From positions 186,001 to 250,000 of the forward strand of contig NZ_LRFG02000004.1 of the NCBI RefSeq assembly GCF_001641755.2: a DNA stretch of 64,000 nucleotides. The letters are read 5' to 3'. The position numbers were made by a program, and so were the translations under genes. Source of the stretch: Microbulbifer flavimaris (GTDB taxonomy: Bacteria > Pseudomonadota > Gammaproteobacteria > Pseudomonadales > Cellvibrionaceae). Below the pieces are notes generated by a model. That model did not search any database. It had not been told where the DNA came from and worked only from the letters and a program-made list of their open reading frames with translations. Positions within the stretch are counted from its first letter, which is position 1. The number at the start of each line of letters is the position of its first letter. Of this stretch, positions 22,485 through 31,813 are shown piece by piece.

Positions 22485-24212
22485 ATGCGCGCATCCCGCT
22501 ACCTGATCGCCACCCAGAAAGAAACTCCCAACGACGCAGTGGTCATCAGCCACCAACTGATGCTGCGTGCCGGCATGATCCGGCGGCTCGCTTCTGGCCT
22601 CTATACCTGGCTGCCGACCGGCCTGCGGGTGCTGCGCAAGGTTGAGCGCATCGTGCGCGAGGAGATGGATCGGGCCGGCGCTCTCGAAGTGCTGATGCCA
22701 GTGGTCCAGCCCGCCGAGCTGTGGGAAGAGTCGGGCCGCTGGCAGCAGTACGGCCCGGAACTGCTGCGCATCGAGGATCGCCACCAGAACCCCTTCTGCC
22801 TTGGCCCGACCCATGAAGAGGTGATTACCGACCTGATCCGCAACGAGATCAACAGCTACAAGCAGCTGCCGGCCAACTTCTACCAGGTGCAGACCAAGTT
22901 CCGCGACGAGATCCGCCCCCGCTTCGGCGTCATGCGCGCGCGGGAGTTCACGATGAAGGATGCCTACTCTTTCCACCTCGGGGCAGACTCCCTGCAGGAA
23001 ACTTACGATGTGATGCACGATGCCTACTGCCGCATCTTCGACCGCATCGGCCTGGACTATCGCCCTGTGCTGGCGGATACCGGTTCAATCGGCGGTTCCA
23101 GCTCGCACGAGTTCCATGTGCTGGCAGCGAGCGGCGAGGACGACATCGCCTTCTCCACCGATAGCCGCTATGCAGCGAACGTGGAACTGGCCGAGGCCGT
23201 GGCCCCGGCGGGTGAGCGCCCGGCAGCTACCCGGGAGATGGAGGAGGTCCACACACCCGGCCAGAAAACCATTGCCGATGTGAGTGCGTTCCTGAAGTCC
23301 GATCCGGCCCACTCCGTGAAAACCCTGATCGTACTCGGTGAAGCCGAAGAGGGAGACAAGGCACCGCTGGTGGCGCTGGTCCTGCGCGGCGATCACGAGC
23401 TGAACGAGCTGAAAGCGGAAAAACTCGAAGGGGTGGCCAGCCCGCTGGAATTCGCCCCCGAGGCGCGCATTACCGACGAGCTTGGCTGCGGCATCGGCTC
23501 CCTGGGACCGGTGAACCTGCAGATCGAAACCATCGTCGATCGCGCAGCCGCGCAGCTGGCGGATTTCACCTGCGGTGCCAATAAAGATGACTACCACCTG
23601 ACCGGCGTCAACTGGGGCCGCGACGCGGAACCGGGGCGCGTAGAGGACCTTCGCAATGTGGTCGCCGGCGATCCCAGCCCGGATGGCCAGGGCACCCTGG
23701 AAATCAAGCGCGGTATCGAGGTGGGCCATATCTTCCAGCTGGGCGACAAGTACAGCCGGGCCATGGACGCCACAGTGCTGGACGAGAACGGCAAGGAACA
23801 GGTGATGGCGATGGGCTGCTATGGCATCGGTGTATCACGCATCGTCGCCGCCGCCATCGAGCAAAACCACGACGACGCCGGCATTATCTGGCCCGAGGCC
23901 ATCGCACCGTTCCAGCTCGCGATCGTGCCGATCAACATGCACAAGAGCGACCTGGTGCGGGAGAAGTGCGAACACCTCTATGAAGCCCTGCGCGCGCAGG
24001 GTATCGATGCACTGCTGATGGACGAGCCGAAAGCTCGACTCGGTGCCATGCTGGCGGACGTGGAGCTGATGGGCATTCCGCACCGCATCGTGGTGGGTGA
24101 CCGCGGCCTGGAGCGGGGCGTGGTGGAGTACAAGGGCCGGCGCGATGCGGAGAGCCAGGATTTTGCCGAGTCACAGCTGCTGGAAATCCTGCAGGAAAAG
24201 CTCTCAGGCTGA
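22485..24212 (+). CDS. proS: Proline-tRNA ligase (bacterial type with editing domain)
   Basis: Class II synthetase charging tRNA-Pro. The 575-aa length fits the bacterial form: N-terminal catalytic core ([20 protein letters not shown], then [20 protein letters not shown], motif 2 around [19 protein letters not shown]), the INS editing domain inserted at about 225-400 (which deacylates Ala-tRNA-Pro), motif 3 [20 protein letters not shown] and the C-terminal anticodon-binding domain. The ATG at 22485 aligns with E. coli ProS; the upstream GTG at 22449 adds 12 unrelated residues. Confidence 0.96.
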   Translation: MRASRYLIATQKETPNDAVVISHQLMLRAGMIRRLASGLYTWLPTGLRVLRKVERIVREEMDRAGALEVLMPVVQPAELWEESGRWQQYGPELLRIEDRHQNPFCLGPTHEEVITDLIRNEINSYKQLPANFYQVQTKFRDEIRPRFGVMRAREFTMKDAYSFHLGADSLQETYDVMHDAYCRIFDRIGLDYRPVLADTGSIGGSSSHEFHVLAASGEDDIAFSTDSRYAANVELAEAVAPAGERPAATREMEEVHTPGQKTIADVSAFLKSDPAHSVKTLIVLGEAEEGDKAPLVALVLRGDHELNELKAEKLEGVASPLEFAPEARITDELGCGIGSLGPVNLQIETIVDRAAAQLADFTCGANKDDYHLTGVNWGRDAEPGRVEDLRNVVAGDPSPDGQGTLEIKRGIEVGHIFQLGDKYSRAMDATVLDENGKEQVMAMGCYGIGVSRIVAAAIEQNHDDAGIIWPEAIAPFQLAIVPINMHKSDLVREKCEHLYEALRAQGIDALLMDEPKARLGAMLADVELMGIPHRIVVGDRGLERGVVEYKGRRDAESQDFAESQLLEILQEKLSG

Positions 24213-24283
24213 AGCCGCTGGCAGTGCGCGGGCAATGGGGTAAGATAATCCCGGAGCCCGTACTGCCCAAGACATTGAAGACA

Positions 24284-24847
24284 ATGATAAGAATCTGCCT
24301 ACCGTTGCTGCTCGCGCTCGCCTGGGCCCCGGCACAGGCGCAGATGCAGATCCCGCAAATCGACCCGGAGCAGCGTCGCGCCCTGCGTGCGGCCATCAGC
24401 CAGGCCGACAGTTTTACTGATCGCTTCGACGCAGAGGTCTGGCTGATGGCCAAATCTCAGCCGCTCGCCCGCTTCATCAAGGATCCGGACGAGCGTATGC
24501 ACGTACTGAAGGCCGTGCATCGGGAAGCCACCCTGGCCGGACTGCAGCCGGAAATCGTCCTCGCCGTGATCCAGATCGAGAGCGCCTTCAACCCCTACGC
24601 GGTGAGCCGTGTCGGCGCCCAGGGCATGATGCAGGTGATGCCTTTCTGGAAAAACGAGATTGGCAGCCCGGAAGACAACCTCATCGATATGGACACCAAC
24701 CTCCGCTACGGCTGCACCATCCTCAAGCACTATATCGGCAAGGCCAAGGGCAACCTGGCCAACGCGCTGGCTTACTACAACGGCAGCTACGGCCGCCACA
24801 CCTATAGCAGCAAGGTGCTCGATGCCTGGGCGGACCGGTGGAGGTAA
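24284..24847 (+). CDS. Lytic transglycosylase (SLT domain)
   Basis: A secreted 187-aa peptidoglycan lytic transglycosylase of family 1. Signal peptide residues 1-20 (MIRICLPLLLALAWAPAQAQ), then an SLT domain with the catalytic glutamate in IQIESAFNPYAVS (E99), the GAQGMMQVMP motif and LAYYNGSYGRHTYSS near the end. The start at 24284 is chosen for the signal peptide. The next gene begins three bases after its stop and its Shine-Dalgarno overlaps the stop region, so the two are probably co-translated. Confidence 0.92.
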   Translation: MIRICLPLLLALAWAPAQAQMQIPQIDPEQRRALRAAISQADSFTDRFDAEVWLMAKSQPLARFIKDPDERMHVLKAVHREATLAGLQPEIVLAVIQIESAFNPYAVSRVGAQGMMQVMPFWKNEIGSPEDNLIDMDTNLRYGCTILKHYIGKAKGNLANALAYYNGSYGRHTYSSKVLDAWADRWR

Positions 24848-24850
24848 GCG

Positions 24851-25921
24851 GTGCATAGCAGCTATGTGTTTTTTACCGGCAGCGCCTGTGGCCTTTTGCT
24901 GCTGATCTCCGCCCGCCTGTTGATCAGCTACCGTCACCAGCCGGCCGGGCGCTGGCTGATCGTGATGCTGGCCGGCGTGCTCTGTTATCTGCTGTGGCCC
25001 CTGCTGTCGCTGGAACACCCGCTGGTCAAACTGCTGTTCGACCTGCCCACCATCCTGGTACCGGCGGCTTTCTGGCTCTTTGCCCACCAGCTTTGCAGTG
25101 AAGAGGACGACTTCCCCCGCTGGGGCTGGGTACCCATCGGGCTGTCCATCGTCGTGCCCAGCGCCGCCAACCACCTGAACTTCGCCACCACACCGGCACT
25201 GCACGGGGCACTCTATGTGCTGGCGCAACCACTCAAGCTGGGGCTTATCGCTGCCGGAATGGTGGAACTGTTCCGCCACTTCCAGTCCGACCTGGTGGAG
25301 GCGCGCCGGCGTTTGCGGGCAGTACTGCTGATCGCCGTGGGCGGCTACATGCTGGTGGTGGTCAGTGCAGAGTTTCTCTTTACCTACTGGCCGGTGCCTG
25401 CGGGCATCCCCACCCTGCACGCCCTGCTGGCTACCCTGCTTACATTTGCCGCCTGCCTGTGGCTTCTGGCCCTGTCCCCCGGTGCGCTGGGAGAATCACT
25501 GCCGCCGGCGCCGGAGGAAAGCTCGACTCCGACGGAAGAAACACCGGCCCCCGCAGCGCAGCCTCTGGATACCGCACAGCAGCAATTGCTGGAACAGTTA
25601 CAGGCGCATATGCGGGCGGGTGGCTATCGGCATACCGGCCTCACCATCCGCGAGCTGGCGGAGCAGCTGGGCGCCCGGGAACATGTGCTGCGCAGCCTGA
25701 TTAACCGCCACCTCGGCTACCGCAACTTCAACGAATACCTGAACGAATTCCGCATCGACGAGGCCAGCGCACGCCTGGCCGACCCGGGGCAATCCCACCT
25801 GCCGGTGCTCTCTATTGCCCTGGATATCGGCTACCGCTCACTGAGCCCCTTCAACGCCGCTTTCAAGCGCCGCCACAACTGCACCCCCACGGAGTATCGG
25901 CGCGAGCAACTGCCCGCCTGA
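24851..25921 (+). CDS. Membrane-embedded AraC-family transcriptional regulator
   Basis: A 356-aa regulator. Residues about 1-215 contain some seven hydrophobic segments (for example GLLLLISARLLISY, LIVMLAGVLCYLLWPLL, LIAVGGYMLVVV, LLATLLTFAACLWLLAL), then a Pro/Ala/Glu-rich linker (about 216-240), then an AraC-type double helix-turn-helix (LTIRELAEQLGAREHVLRSL and VLSIALDIGYRSLSPFNAAF, ending PTEYRREQL). Membrane AraC proteins of this layout are common in marine gammaproteobacteria; the ligand is unknown. The start is GTG with a perfect GGAGGT five bases upstream. The desaturase genes downstream are likely targets. Confidence 0.88.
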   Translation: MHSSYVFFTGSACGLLLLISARLLISYRHQPAGRWLIVMLAGVLCYLLWPLLSLEHPLVKLLFDLPTILVPAAFWLFAHQLCSEEDDFPRWGWVPIGLSIVVPSAANHLNFATTPALHGALYVLAQPLKLGLIAAGMVELFRHFQSDLVEARRRLRAVLLIAVGGYMLVVVSAEFLFTYWPVPAGIPTLHALLATLLTFAACLWLLALSPGALGESLPPAPEESSTPTEETPAPAAQPLDTAQQQLLEQLQAHMRAGGYRHTGLTIRELAEQLGAREHVLRSLINRHLGYRNFNEYLNEFRIDEASARLADPGQSHLPVLSIALDIGYRSLSPFNAAFKRRHNCTPTEYRREQLPA

Positions 25922-25928
25922 TCGCGCC

Positions 25929-25964
25929 AATTTCGGAATCCGTCAGCTGTAATTGCGGATTCCG
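25929..25964 (+). promoter_or_regulatory. Putative AraC-type operator: 14-bp direct repeats 22 bp apart
   Basis: AATTTCGGAATCCG at 25929-25942 and AATTGCGGATTCCG at 25951-25964 match at 12 of 14 positions and are spaced exactly 22 bp, about two helical turns, the spacing used by AraC-family dimers. The inner CGGAATCCG/CGGATTCCG also form an inverted repeat, so a palindromic site or a hairpin is an alternative. It lies between the regulator and the first desaturase. Confidence 0.5.
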
Positions 25965-26087
25965 CAAGCGTCCCCGCCACCAATCCATCACACTGGTTCT
26001 CTGTCACTGAGACAGCGAATACCGGCACGGCTCATGTGGGCCATGCAAACAACAAGAACAAATAAAAGCCCTGGAGAGAAATCAGCC

Positions 26088-26894
26088 ATGGAATTTCTAC
26101 TGGAGATGGGCCAGGACTGGGCGCGGCACTTTCAGCGCGACCTGTTCCGCTACCTGCTCGCCACCACCACTGTCAGCCTGCTGGTCGGTTTCGTATTCAG
26201 GCGCTGGATGGACCGCCGGCGCATCCAGAAACGCCGCGCCGGCTGGAAAGATATTCGCCGCGAGGTCAGTTTCTCCATGCTGACCATCGGGGTCTTCGCC
26301 ACCATCGGACTGATTACCGGCGTCCTCTATGACTGGGGCTGGCTGCAACTGTACCGGGACTGGGGGGCATACCCCTTGTGGTGGAATATCGTCAGCCTGC
26401 CGGTGGTGATCCTGGTGCACGACGCCTACTTCTACTGGACCCACCGCACCATGCATCACCCGAAGCTGTTCCGGCACTTCCACCGCTTGCACCACCTGTC
26501 GCGCACCCCCACGCCCTGGGCCGCGTACAGCTTCTCCGTGGGCGAGGCCGTACTGATGGCCATTTTCTCGCCCCTGATCACCATCCTGCTGCCATTGCAC
26601 GTGCTGGTGTGGCTGTCCTTTATCTTCGTGATGATCTTCCGCAATGCCATGCTGCACGCAGGCTGTGAATTCCACCCCCGCGGCTGGGTAGACGGTCCTC
26701 TGGATGTGCTGACCACCACCACGCATCATGACCTGCACCACCAGAAGTTCCAGGGCAATTATGGCTTCTACTTCACCTTCTGGGATCGACTGATGGGGAC
26801 CGAATTCAAGAACTACAAAGAAGCCTTCCGCCGCGCCGCCGCCGGCAATGAAATTGCAGAAGAGAATGCTCCAGGCACCAAGGTAGCAACCTGA
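26088..26894 (+). CDS. Sterol desaturase / fatty acid hydroxylase family protein, copy 1
   Basis: A 268-aa integral-membrane di-iron oxygenase of the FA_hydroxylase superfamily. Histidine clusters: HDAYFYWTHRTMHHP, FHRLHHLSRTPTPWA and THHDLHHQKFQGNYGF, the usual three-box arrangement; membrane segments are near residues 20-40, 60-85, 95-120 and 155-180. These enzymes hydroxylate or desaturate lipid chains or sterol-like substrates; the substrate is not readable. Start at 26088 with GGAGAG upstream. A close paralogue lies 455 bp downstream, and both copies are followed by copies of the same minus-strand membrane-protein gene. Confidence 0.88.
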   Translation: MEFLLEMGQDWARHFQRDLFRYLLATTTVSLLVGFVFRRWMDRRRIQKRRAGWKDIRREVSFSMLTIGVFATIGLITGVLYDWGWLQLYRDWGAYPLWWNIVSLPVVILVHDAYFYWTHRTMHHPKLFRHFHRLHHLSRTPTPWAAYSFSVGEAVLMAIFSPLITILLPLHVLVWLSFIFVMIFRNAMLHAGCEFHPRGWVDGPLDVLTTTTHHDLHHQKFQGNYGFYFTFWDRLMGTEFKNYKEAFRRAAAGNEIAEENAPGTKVAT

Positions 26895-26971
26895 CTCAGA
26901 TTTGCGGCTGATCGGCAAATAACCGCAAGCCTCGCGCGGCCCGTATTGCGGCGCCGCGCTTTTTTATTCCT

Positions 26972-27220
26972 TCACGCCGGTGAGAGACCCTGCCTCCTTT
27001 GCTGCAGATAACAGGCTGTGCCCCACAGGATAAGCAGAATCTCGGTGGCGAAGAAAAGCCCATTGCGCCAGTCCGACCCACTGTGCGCCAGCATCCCGAT
27101 CAGGTTCCCGCTGCTGAAGCCGACGCAGGCCATGACAATCGACAGTAACGCACACAGCAGAAGGAATCCCGTGCCAAGCGGGTCTGAAACTGCGAACCCC
27201 ACAGCTGCCGCTAATCGAAA
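26972..27220 (-). pseudogene. Truncated copy of the DUF membrane protein encoded at 28234
   Basis: The frame encodes about 80 residues matching the C-terminal half of the protein at 28234-28635: shared NLIGMLAHSGSDWRNGLFFA (versus RLVGMLAHSGFDWRNGLFFA) and the end LLILWGTACYLQQRRQG. Similarity begins around AAAVGFAV and the N-terminal half is missing; upstream codons stay open but look unrelated. I read it as a decayed duplicate, though a short GTG-started protein (27202) cannot be excluded. Confidence 0.7.
27009..27073. repeat. 65-bp exact direct repeat, left copy
   Basis: Identical over 65 bases to 28271-28335, within the two copies of the minus-strand membrane-protein gene. It is much better conserved than the flanking DNA, suggesting recent duplication or gene conversion. 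Confidence 0.9.
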
Positions 27221-27348
27221 TTTATCTACTATGGTGATTCGCCCGCTGCCGAAACCGCAAGAATCCTTATCCCGGCAGTGAAGCCGACATGTCCTGTGCT
27301 CAAGGCGAAACCTCCCATGGAATTTCGAAAGAATGGCAAGGAGTCACT

Positions 27349-28161
27349 ATGGAGTGGGAATTTTTGTCAGAGTTTGCAGGATCGTGGCTGACACGGTACG
27401 AAAGGATGCTATTTCGCTACATACTGGCGGCCACCCTGGTTAGCCTTTGCGTCTCGCTGTTATTTCGCAGCTGGATGAATAAGCGCCGACTGCAAAAACG
27501 ACGCGCCACCTGGCGAGACATCCGCCGGGAAGTGAGTTTCTCGCTACTCACCATCGGCATAGGCGCCACCATTGGCCTGGCCATGGTAGCCCTCAGCCGT
27601 GCCGGCTACTTGCATCTCTACTGGGAGTGGACTGACTATCCACTCTGGTGGAACATCGTCAGTCTGCCCGCCCTCATTCTCCTGCATGACACTTACTTCT
27701 ACTGGGTGCACCGCGCCATACACCATCCCAGGCTATTCCGGCACTTCCATCGGGTACACCACCTGTCTGTCAGCCCCACACCCTGGGCGGCGTACAGTTT
27801 CTCCGTCGGTGAGGCTTTGCTGATGGTGCTATTCACCCCCCTGTCGCTGGCCTTATTGCCAATCCATATCTGGGTCGGGATCGCTTTCAGCTTCATCCAG
27901 ATCTTTCGCAATACCATGCTGCATGCCACCTGCGAATTCCACCCGCGTGGCTGGGTCGATGGTCCGCTGGACTTCCTGACCACCACAACCCACCACAATC
28001 TGCACCACCAGAAATTCCAGGGTAACTACGGGTTTTATTTCACCTTCTGGGATCGGCTGATGGGCACAGAGTTAAAAAATTACAAAGACGAGTTCCGCCG
28101 GGTGACGGCTGGCGCGGTGGAGAACGATGAGGGAGCCAAAGGCGCTGAGGTGACCCCCTGA
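27349..28161 (+). CDS. Sterol desaturase / fatty acid hydroxylase family protein, copy 2
   Basis: A 270-aa paralogue of the gene at 26088, sharing long identical blocks (YPLWWNIVSLP, TPWAAYSFSVGEA, CEFHPRGWVDGPLD, HHQKFQGNYGFYFTFWDRLM). Histidine boxes: HDTYFYWVHRAIHHP, FHRVHHLS, THHNLHHQ. The ATG at 27349 follows AAGGAG at five bases. The N-terminal and loop regions differ most, so the copies may have diverged in substrate or partner. It is convergent with the minus-strand gene at 28234. Confidence 0.88.
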   Translation: MEWEFLSEFAGSWLTRYERMLFRYILAATLVSLCVSLLFRSWMNKRRLQKRRATWRDIRREVSFSLLTIGIGATIGLAMVALSRAGYLHLYWEWTDYPLWWNIVSLPALILLHDTYFYWVHRAIHHPRLFRHFHRVHHLSVSPTPWAAYSFSVGEALLMVLFTPLSLALLPIHIWVGIAFSFIQIFRNTMLHATCEFHPRGWVDGPLDFLTTTTHHNLHHQKFQGNYGFYFTFWDRLMGTELKNYKDEFRRVTAGAVENDEGAKGAEVTP

Positions 28162-28233
28162 AACCGTATTGCGGCTGATCGGCAAAACCCCGCAACCTTC
28201 GCATGGCCCCTGGTCAGGGTGCGGCGCTTTTTT

Positions 28234-28635
28234 CTAGGACGGCCCGTGGCCCTGTCTCCGCTCCTGCAGGTAACAGGCTGTGCCCCACAGGATAAGCAGA
28301 ATCTCGGTGGCGAAGAAAAGCCCATTGCGCCAGTCAAACCCGCTGTGCGCCAGCATGCCGACCAGGCGCCCGCTACCGAATCCGGCATAAGCCATGGCGA
28401 TTAGCAGGAAGGCGATACTGCGATGCCGGCGGAAGACCACTGCCAGTCCGATCGCCGCACCGATCATCACCATCAACCCGCCGAAGGTGGCGAGAAACTC
28501 CGGCATGGCCGCCGGTGCGGTCAGCGCAAAATCGATTGTCTTGGTAAAGGCGAGCGGATTCGCAAAAGCCGATACGCCAATGATGGCGAATATGAGCGCA
28601 TTCAGAATCAGATATATTGTCCCACTGTGTCTCAC
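28234..28635 (-). CDS. Small integral-membrane protein (four helices), intact copy
   Basis: A 133-aa membrane protein with predicted helices near residues 5-27 (TIYLILNALIFAIIGVSAFA), 45-68, 75-95 and 108-126 (GLFFATEILLILWGTACYL). I resemble it to the DUF4345/DoxX-like small membrane proteins but cannot name a family with confidence. The start is GTG at 28635, preceded by a perfect AGGAGG eight bases upstream; the longer frame up to 28692 lacks a site. It contains the right copy of the 65-bp repeat (28271-28335). It pairs with the desaturase in each duplicate, hinting at linked function. Confidence 0.7.
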   Translation of the reverse strand: MRHSGTIYLILNALIFAIIGVSAFANPLAFTKTIDFALTAPAAMPEFLATFGGLMVMIGAAIGLAVVFRRHRSIAFLLIAMAYAGFGSGRLVGMLAHSGFDWRNGLFFATEILLILWGTACYLQERRQGHGPS

Positions 28636-28894
28636 GGTCCTTGCCTCCTGCCCCGTTGATTTTACTGCCCCGCCAAAGCCTGGCTGGTCCACTCAGTTTA
28701 GAGTGGCTCTATCCAGGCAGTTAGACGTTGAGATTTACGTACCTGTTGAGTGATCAGATGCCAACCTTTCTGCCTCACCGAACCTGCCCAACTAAGCTAC
28801 AGGCAACTTGAACCCCACTCACCGCCTTAGTCTGCGGCCATTGCGCTTATCCAGCATGGCCGGCAGAGATGCAAAACTCCTCACGGAAGAATCC

Positions 28895-30910
28895 ATGAAA
28901 GCGCACATTCTCACACCGATGCTTCTCACTGCTCTGACAGCGCTCACCGCCTGCGGTGGCGACAAGCAACAGGGCCAACCGGACCAATCGGATAGTGGCG
29001 GGGAGCAGGTCATCGGGGAAGAATTTGGCTCCCGCGACGCTCCTGTGAGCGAGGTAGACAACGAAGCCAACCCCTATGGGGCCAAAGACTCCGATGACAG
29101 CAGTACCGGCGAAGCCAGTAAAGCCAACGCCGGTCAGCGGGATTACCCGACCGATGCCTATTTCGGTGACACCCATGTGCATACCGGCTGGTCCGCCGAT
29201 GCCGGCATGGACGGCGCAATACTGACGCCGGAGGATGCTTACCGCTTCGCCCTGGGTGAGGAAGTGGACTCCAACAGCGGCGTGAAGGCAAAGCTGGAGC
29301 GACCCTACGACTGGTTCATGATCACCGACCACTCCGATGGTATGGGCGTCATCAACGAAATCATCGCCGGCAACCCGGAGATGATGGAGGACGCCACCAT
29401 CAAGAGGTGGAGCGAGGCACTCAACTCCGGTGATCCGGATCAAGCCAGCGCTGCCAAGAGTGAACTGATCACCATGCAGTCCGAGGAGCGGCTGCCTGAA
29501 CAGGTTATGGACCCCAAGTGGATGAAATCCGCCTGGCAAAAGACCATAGAGGCCGCCGAGAAATATTACAAACCGGGCGAGTTTTCCACCTTTATCGCCT
29601 TCGAGTGGACCGTGAATGCCGATGGAGGCAACAACCTGCATCGCAACGTCATTTTCCGCGATGGCGCCGACCGCGTCGGTGACCTGTTGCCGCTCACGAC
29701 TTTCGAAACCCAGGATCCGATGAAATTGTGGGAGTGGATGCAGGCCTACGAACAGAAAAGCGGCGGCCAGGTGCTCGCAATTCCCCATAACGGCAACCTC
29801 TCCAATGGCCGTATGTTCGAAGAGCAGCAATTCGATGGCTCCGCCATGACGGCAGAGTGGGCGGAGATGCGGGCAAGATATGAGCCGCTCTTTGAAGTAA
29901 CTCAGATCAAAGGCCAGAGCGAATCTCACCCCAGCCTTTCCCCGGAGGATGAGTTCGCCAACTGGGACTTGTGGGATCGGGGCAATCTCATCCTGGTGCC
30001 CAAGCCCGAGGGCGCTTTCAAGACCGAGTACTGGCGCGAAGCGCTCAAGTCGGGACTGCGCCTGCAGGAAGAGCTCGGTACCAACCCCTTCCAGTATGGA
30101 GCCAACGCCGCCACCGATACCCACACCGGCCTGTCTACCGCAGAGGAAGACAATTTCTTCGGCAAATTCAAGACTCTAGAGCCGTCCAACAAAACCCGCT
30201 GGAACTTCCCTTTGCTCGAGGGAAAAAGTGGTGACTTTTATGGGTGGGAACAGGCGGCCTCGGGAATCATGGGCGTCTGGGCGAAAGAAAACACCCGCGA
30301 GGCGATCTGGGATGCCATGAAGCGCAGGGAAACCTTTGCCACCACCGGACCTCGCATGACGCTGCGCTTTTTCGGCGGCTATGAATTTACCGAACAGGAC
30401 GCAGAGGGCGATATTGCCGCCGTCGGTTATGAAAAGGGCGTACCGATGGGCGCCGAACTCAGCGCGGCCAAAGAGGGGCAGCCTATAACCTTCCTGGTAG
30501 CCGCCATGAAAGACCCCGAGGGCGCCAACCTGGATCGGGTGCAGATCATCAAGGGCTGGGTGGACGGCAACGGCGAAACGCACGAGAAGATCTTCAACGT
30601 CCTCTGGTCCGGTGACCGCAGTAAGGACTCGCAGGGAAAAATCCAGCAGGTGGGCAACACAGTCGATATGGAGACCGCCGAGTACACCAACGATATCGGC
30701 TCGCCGCAGCTGGTCGGCTACTTCACCGACGAGGAGTTCAACCCTGAACACAAAGCGGTTTACTACGTCAGGGTTCTGGAAATACCCACGCCCCGGTGGA
30801 CCCTGTATGACAAGGTTCGCTTCGACGAAGAGATGGACAAGGACGTCCCGCTGACCCATCAGGAGCGCGCGTTTTCCAGCCCGATCTGGTATGTGCCATC
30901 GGATTCATAA
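28895..30910 (+). CDS. DUF3604 lipoprotein, PHP-like metallohydrolase
   Basis: A 671-aa outer-compartment protein. Residues 1-20 are a lipoprotein signal ending TALTAC, then a Gly/Asp/Ser-rich spacer, then a DUF3604 domain with PHP-type metal ligands: GDTHVHTGWSADAG, FMITDHSDGMG, AFEWT, AIPHNGNLSNG, QSESHPSLSP. The HxH and DH-type clusters suggest a divalent-metal hydrolase, but the substrate is unknown. The ATG at 28895 follows GGAAGA; the frame opens earlier at 28808 but lacks signal-peptide character. It is followed by a PpiC-type isomerase and a HupE/UreJ-like protein in the same direction, a trio seen in other marine gammaproteobacteria (recalled, not checked). Confidence 0.82.
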   Translation: MKAHILTPMLLTALTALTACGGDKQQGQPDQSDSGGEQVIGEEFGSRDAPVSEVDNEANPYGAKDSDDSSTGEASKANAGQRDYPTDAYFGDTHVHTGWSADAGMDGAILTPEDAYRFALGEEVDSNSGVKAKLERPYDWFMITDHSDGMGVINEIIAGNPEMMEDATIKRWSEALNSGDPDQASAAKSELITMQSEERLPEQVMDPKWMKSAWQKTIEAAEKYYKPGEFSTFIAFEWTVNADGGNNLHRNVIFRDGADRVGDLLPLTTFETQDPMKLWEWMQAYEQKSGGQVLAIPHNGNLSNGRMFEEQQFDGSAMTAEWAEMRARYEPLFEVTQIKGQSESHPSLSPEDEFANWDLWDRGNLILVPKPEGAFKTEYWREALKSGLRLQEELGTNPFQYGANAATDTHTGLSTAEEDNFFGKFKTLEPSNKTRWNFPLLEGKSGDFYGWEQAASGIMGVWAKENTREAIWDAMKRRETFATTGPRMTLRFFGGYEFTEQDAEGDIAAVGYEKGVPMGAELSAAKEGQPITFLVAAMKDPEGANLDRVQIIKGWVDGNGETHEKIFNVLWSGDRSKDSQGKIQQVGNTVDMETAEYTNDIGSPQLVGYFTDEEFNPEHKAVYYVRVLEIPTPRWTLYDKVRFDEEMDKDVPLTHQERAFSSPIWYVPSDS

Positions 30911-30958
30911 ACTCGAGCAAGACAAGCCCCTCAAACAATAAACCAAGGGAATCCAGCT

Positions 30959-31813
30959 ATGAGCCACACGGTTTTACGGGAACCGCTGCTGCATTTTGTG
31001 CTGATCGGCGCGCTGCTATTTGGATTGAGCGCAGTTTTCTCCGATACGGGCACTGAACAGGACGAAATTGTCGTCACTCAAAGCCGTATAAACCACTTGA
31101 CCGCTGTTTTTGAACGACGATGGCAGCGGCCGCCCACCGAGCCGGAGCTGAATCGGCTGGTCGACAACTTTGTACGCGAAGAAGTGCTTTATCGTGAGGC
31201 GCTCAACCTGGGCCTGGACCGGGACGATACTGTCATCCGGCGGCGCCTGCGCATGAAGATGGAATTCCTGGCCCGGGATCTGGTGGACACCATCGAACCG
31301 GAGGAAACCGTCCTGCGCGACTATTTTGCCGATAACGCAGAGCACTATCTGGATCCTGCCAGGTTCTCAATACGACAGATCTATTTCGACAGGGCTGCGC
31401 ACAAGAATCCCGATGCCGTCGTCGAGACCGCCCGAGCCTTGCTCTGGGAGGGCCTTCCAGCGGCTGAACTCGGCGACAGCAGCCTCCTGCAAAGCTCCTA
31501 CAAGGATGAAACTATCGACCGCCTGCAACGGGTCTTCGGGCAGGGGTTTACCGATCAGCTCAGTGAGCTTCCCAAAGGCGAGTGGGCCGGCCCCCTGCAG
31601 TCCGCCTATGGGCTGCACCTGGTGCTGGTGGAATCCGCCAGCCCGCCGCAAACCGCCAGCTTTGACCAGGTGCGCCCGAGCGTATTGCGCGACTGGCAGC
31701 AGGCAGAGAAACAGAAAGTTCTGGAATCACAGTTTGAAAACTATCGCAGCAATTACCAGGTGCGAATCGAAGGGGATTTGAATAACTCCGGTACCGAGGT
31801 GGCATTGCAATGA
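30959..31813 (+). CDS. Membrane-anchored PpiC-type peptidyl-prolyl isomerase
   Basis: A 284-aa protein with one N-terminal membrane anchor (LHFVLIGALLFGLSAVF, about residues 10-27) and a periplasmic part. It has a SurA-like helical N-domain (LVDNFVREEVLYREALNLGL) and a parvulin domain (about 130-245: RFSIRQIYFDRAAH ... AGPLQSAYGLHLVLVESA). The parvulin core is shortened and several usual active-site residues are not obvious, so chaperone action without isomerase activity is possible. It overlaps the next gene by four bases (ATGA), strong evidence of translational coupling. Confidence 0.85.
   Translation: MSHTVLREPLLHFVLIGALLFGLSAVFSDTGTEQDEIVVTQSRINHLTAVFERRWQRPPTEPELNRLVDNFVREEVLYREALNLGLDRDDTVIRRRLRMKMEFLARDLVDTIEPEETVLRDYFADNAEHYLDPARFSIRQIYFDRAAHKNPDAVVETARALLWEGLPAAELGDSSLLQSSYKDETIDRLQRVFGQGFTDQLSELPKGEWAGPLQSAYGLHLVLVESASPPQTASFDQVRPSVLRDWQQAEKQKVLESQFENYRSNYQVRIEGDLNNSGTEVALQ

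Noticed and set aside
26972-27202. Independent 76-aa gene
   Set aside because: Better explained as a truncated duplicate of the gene at 28234, sharing its C-terminal sequence.
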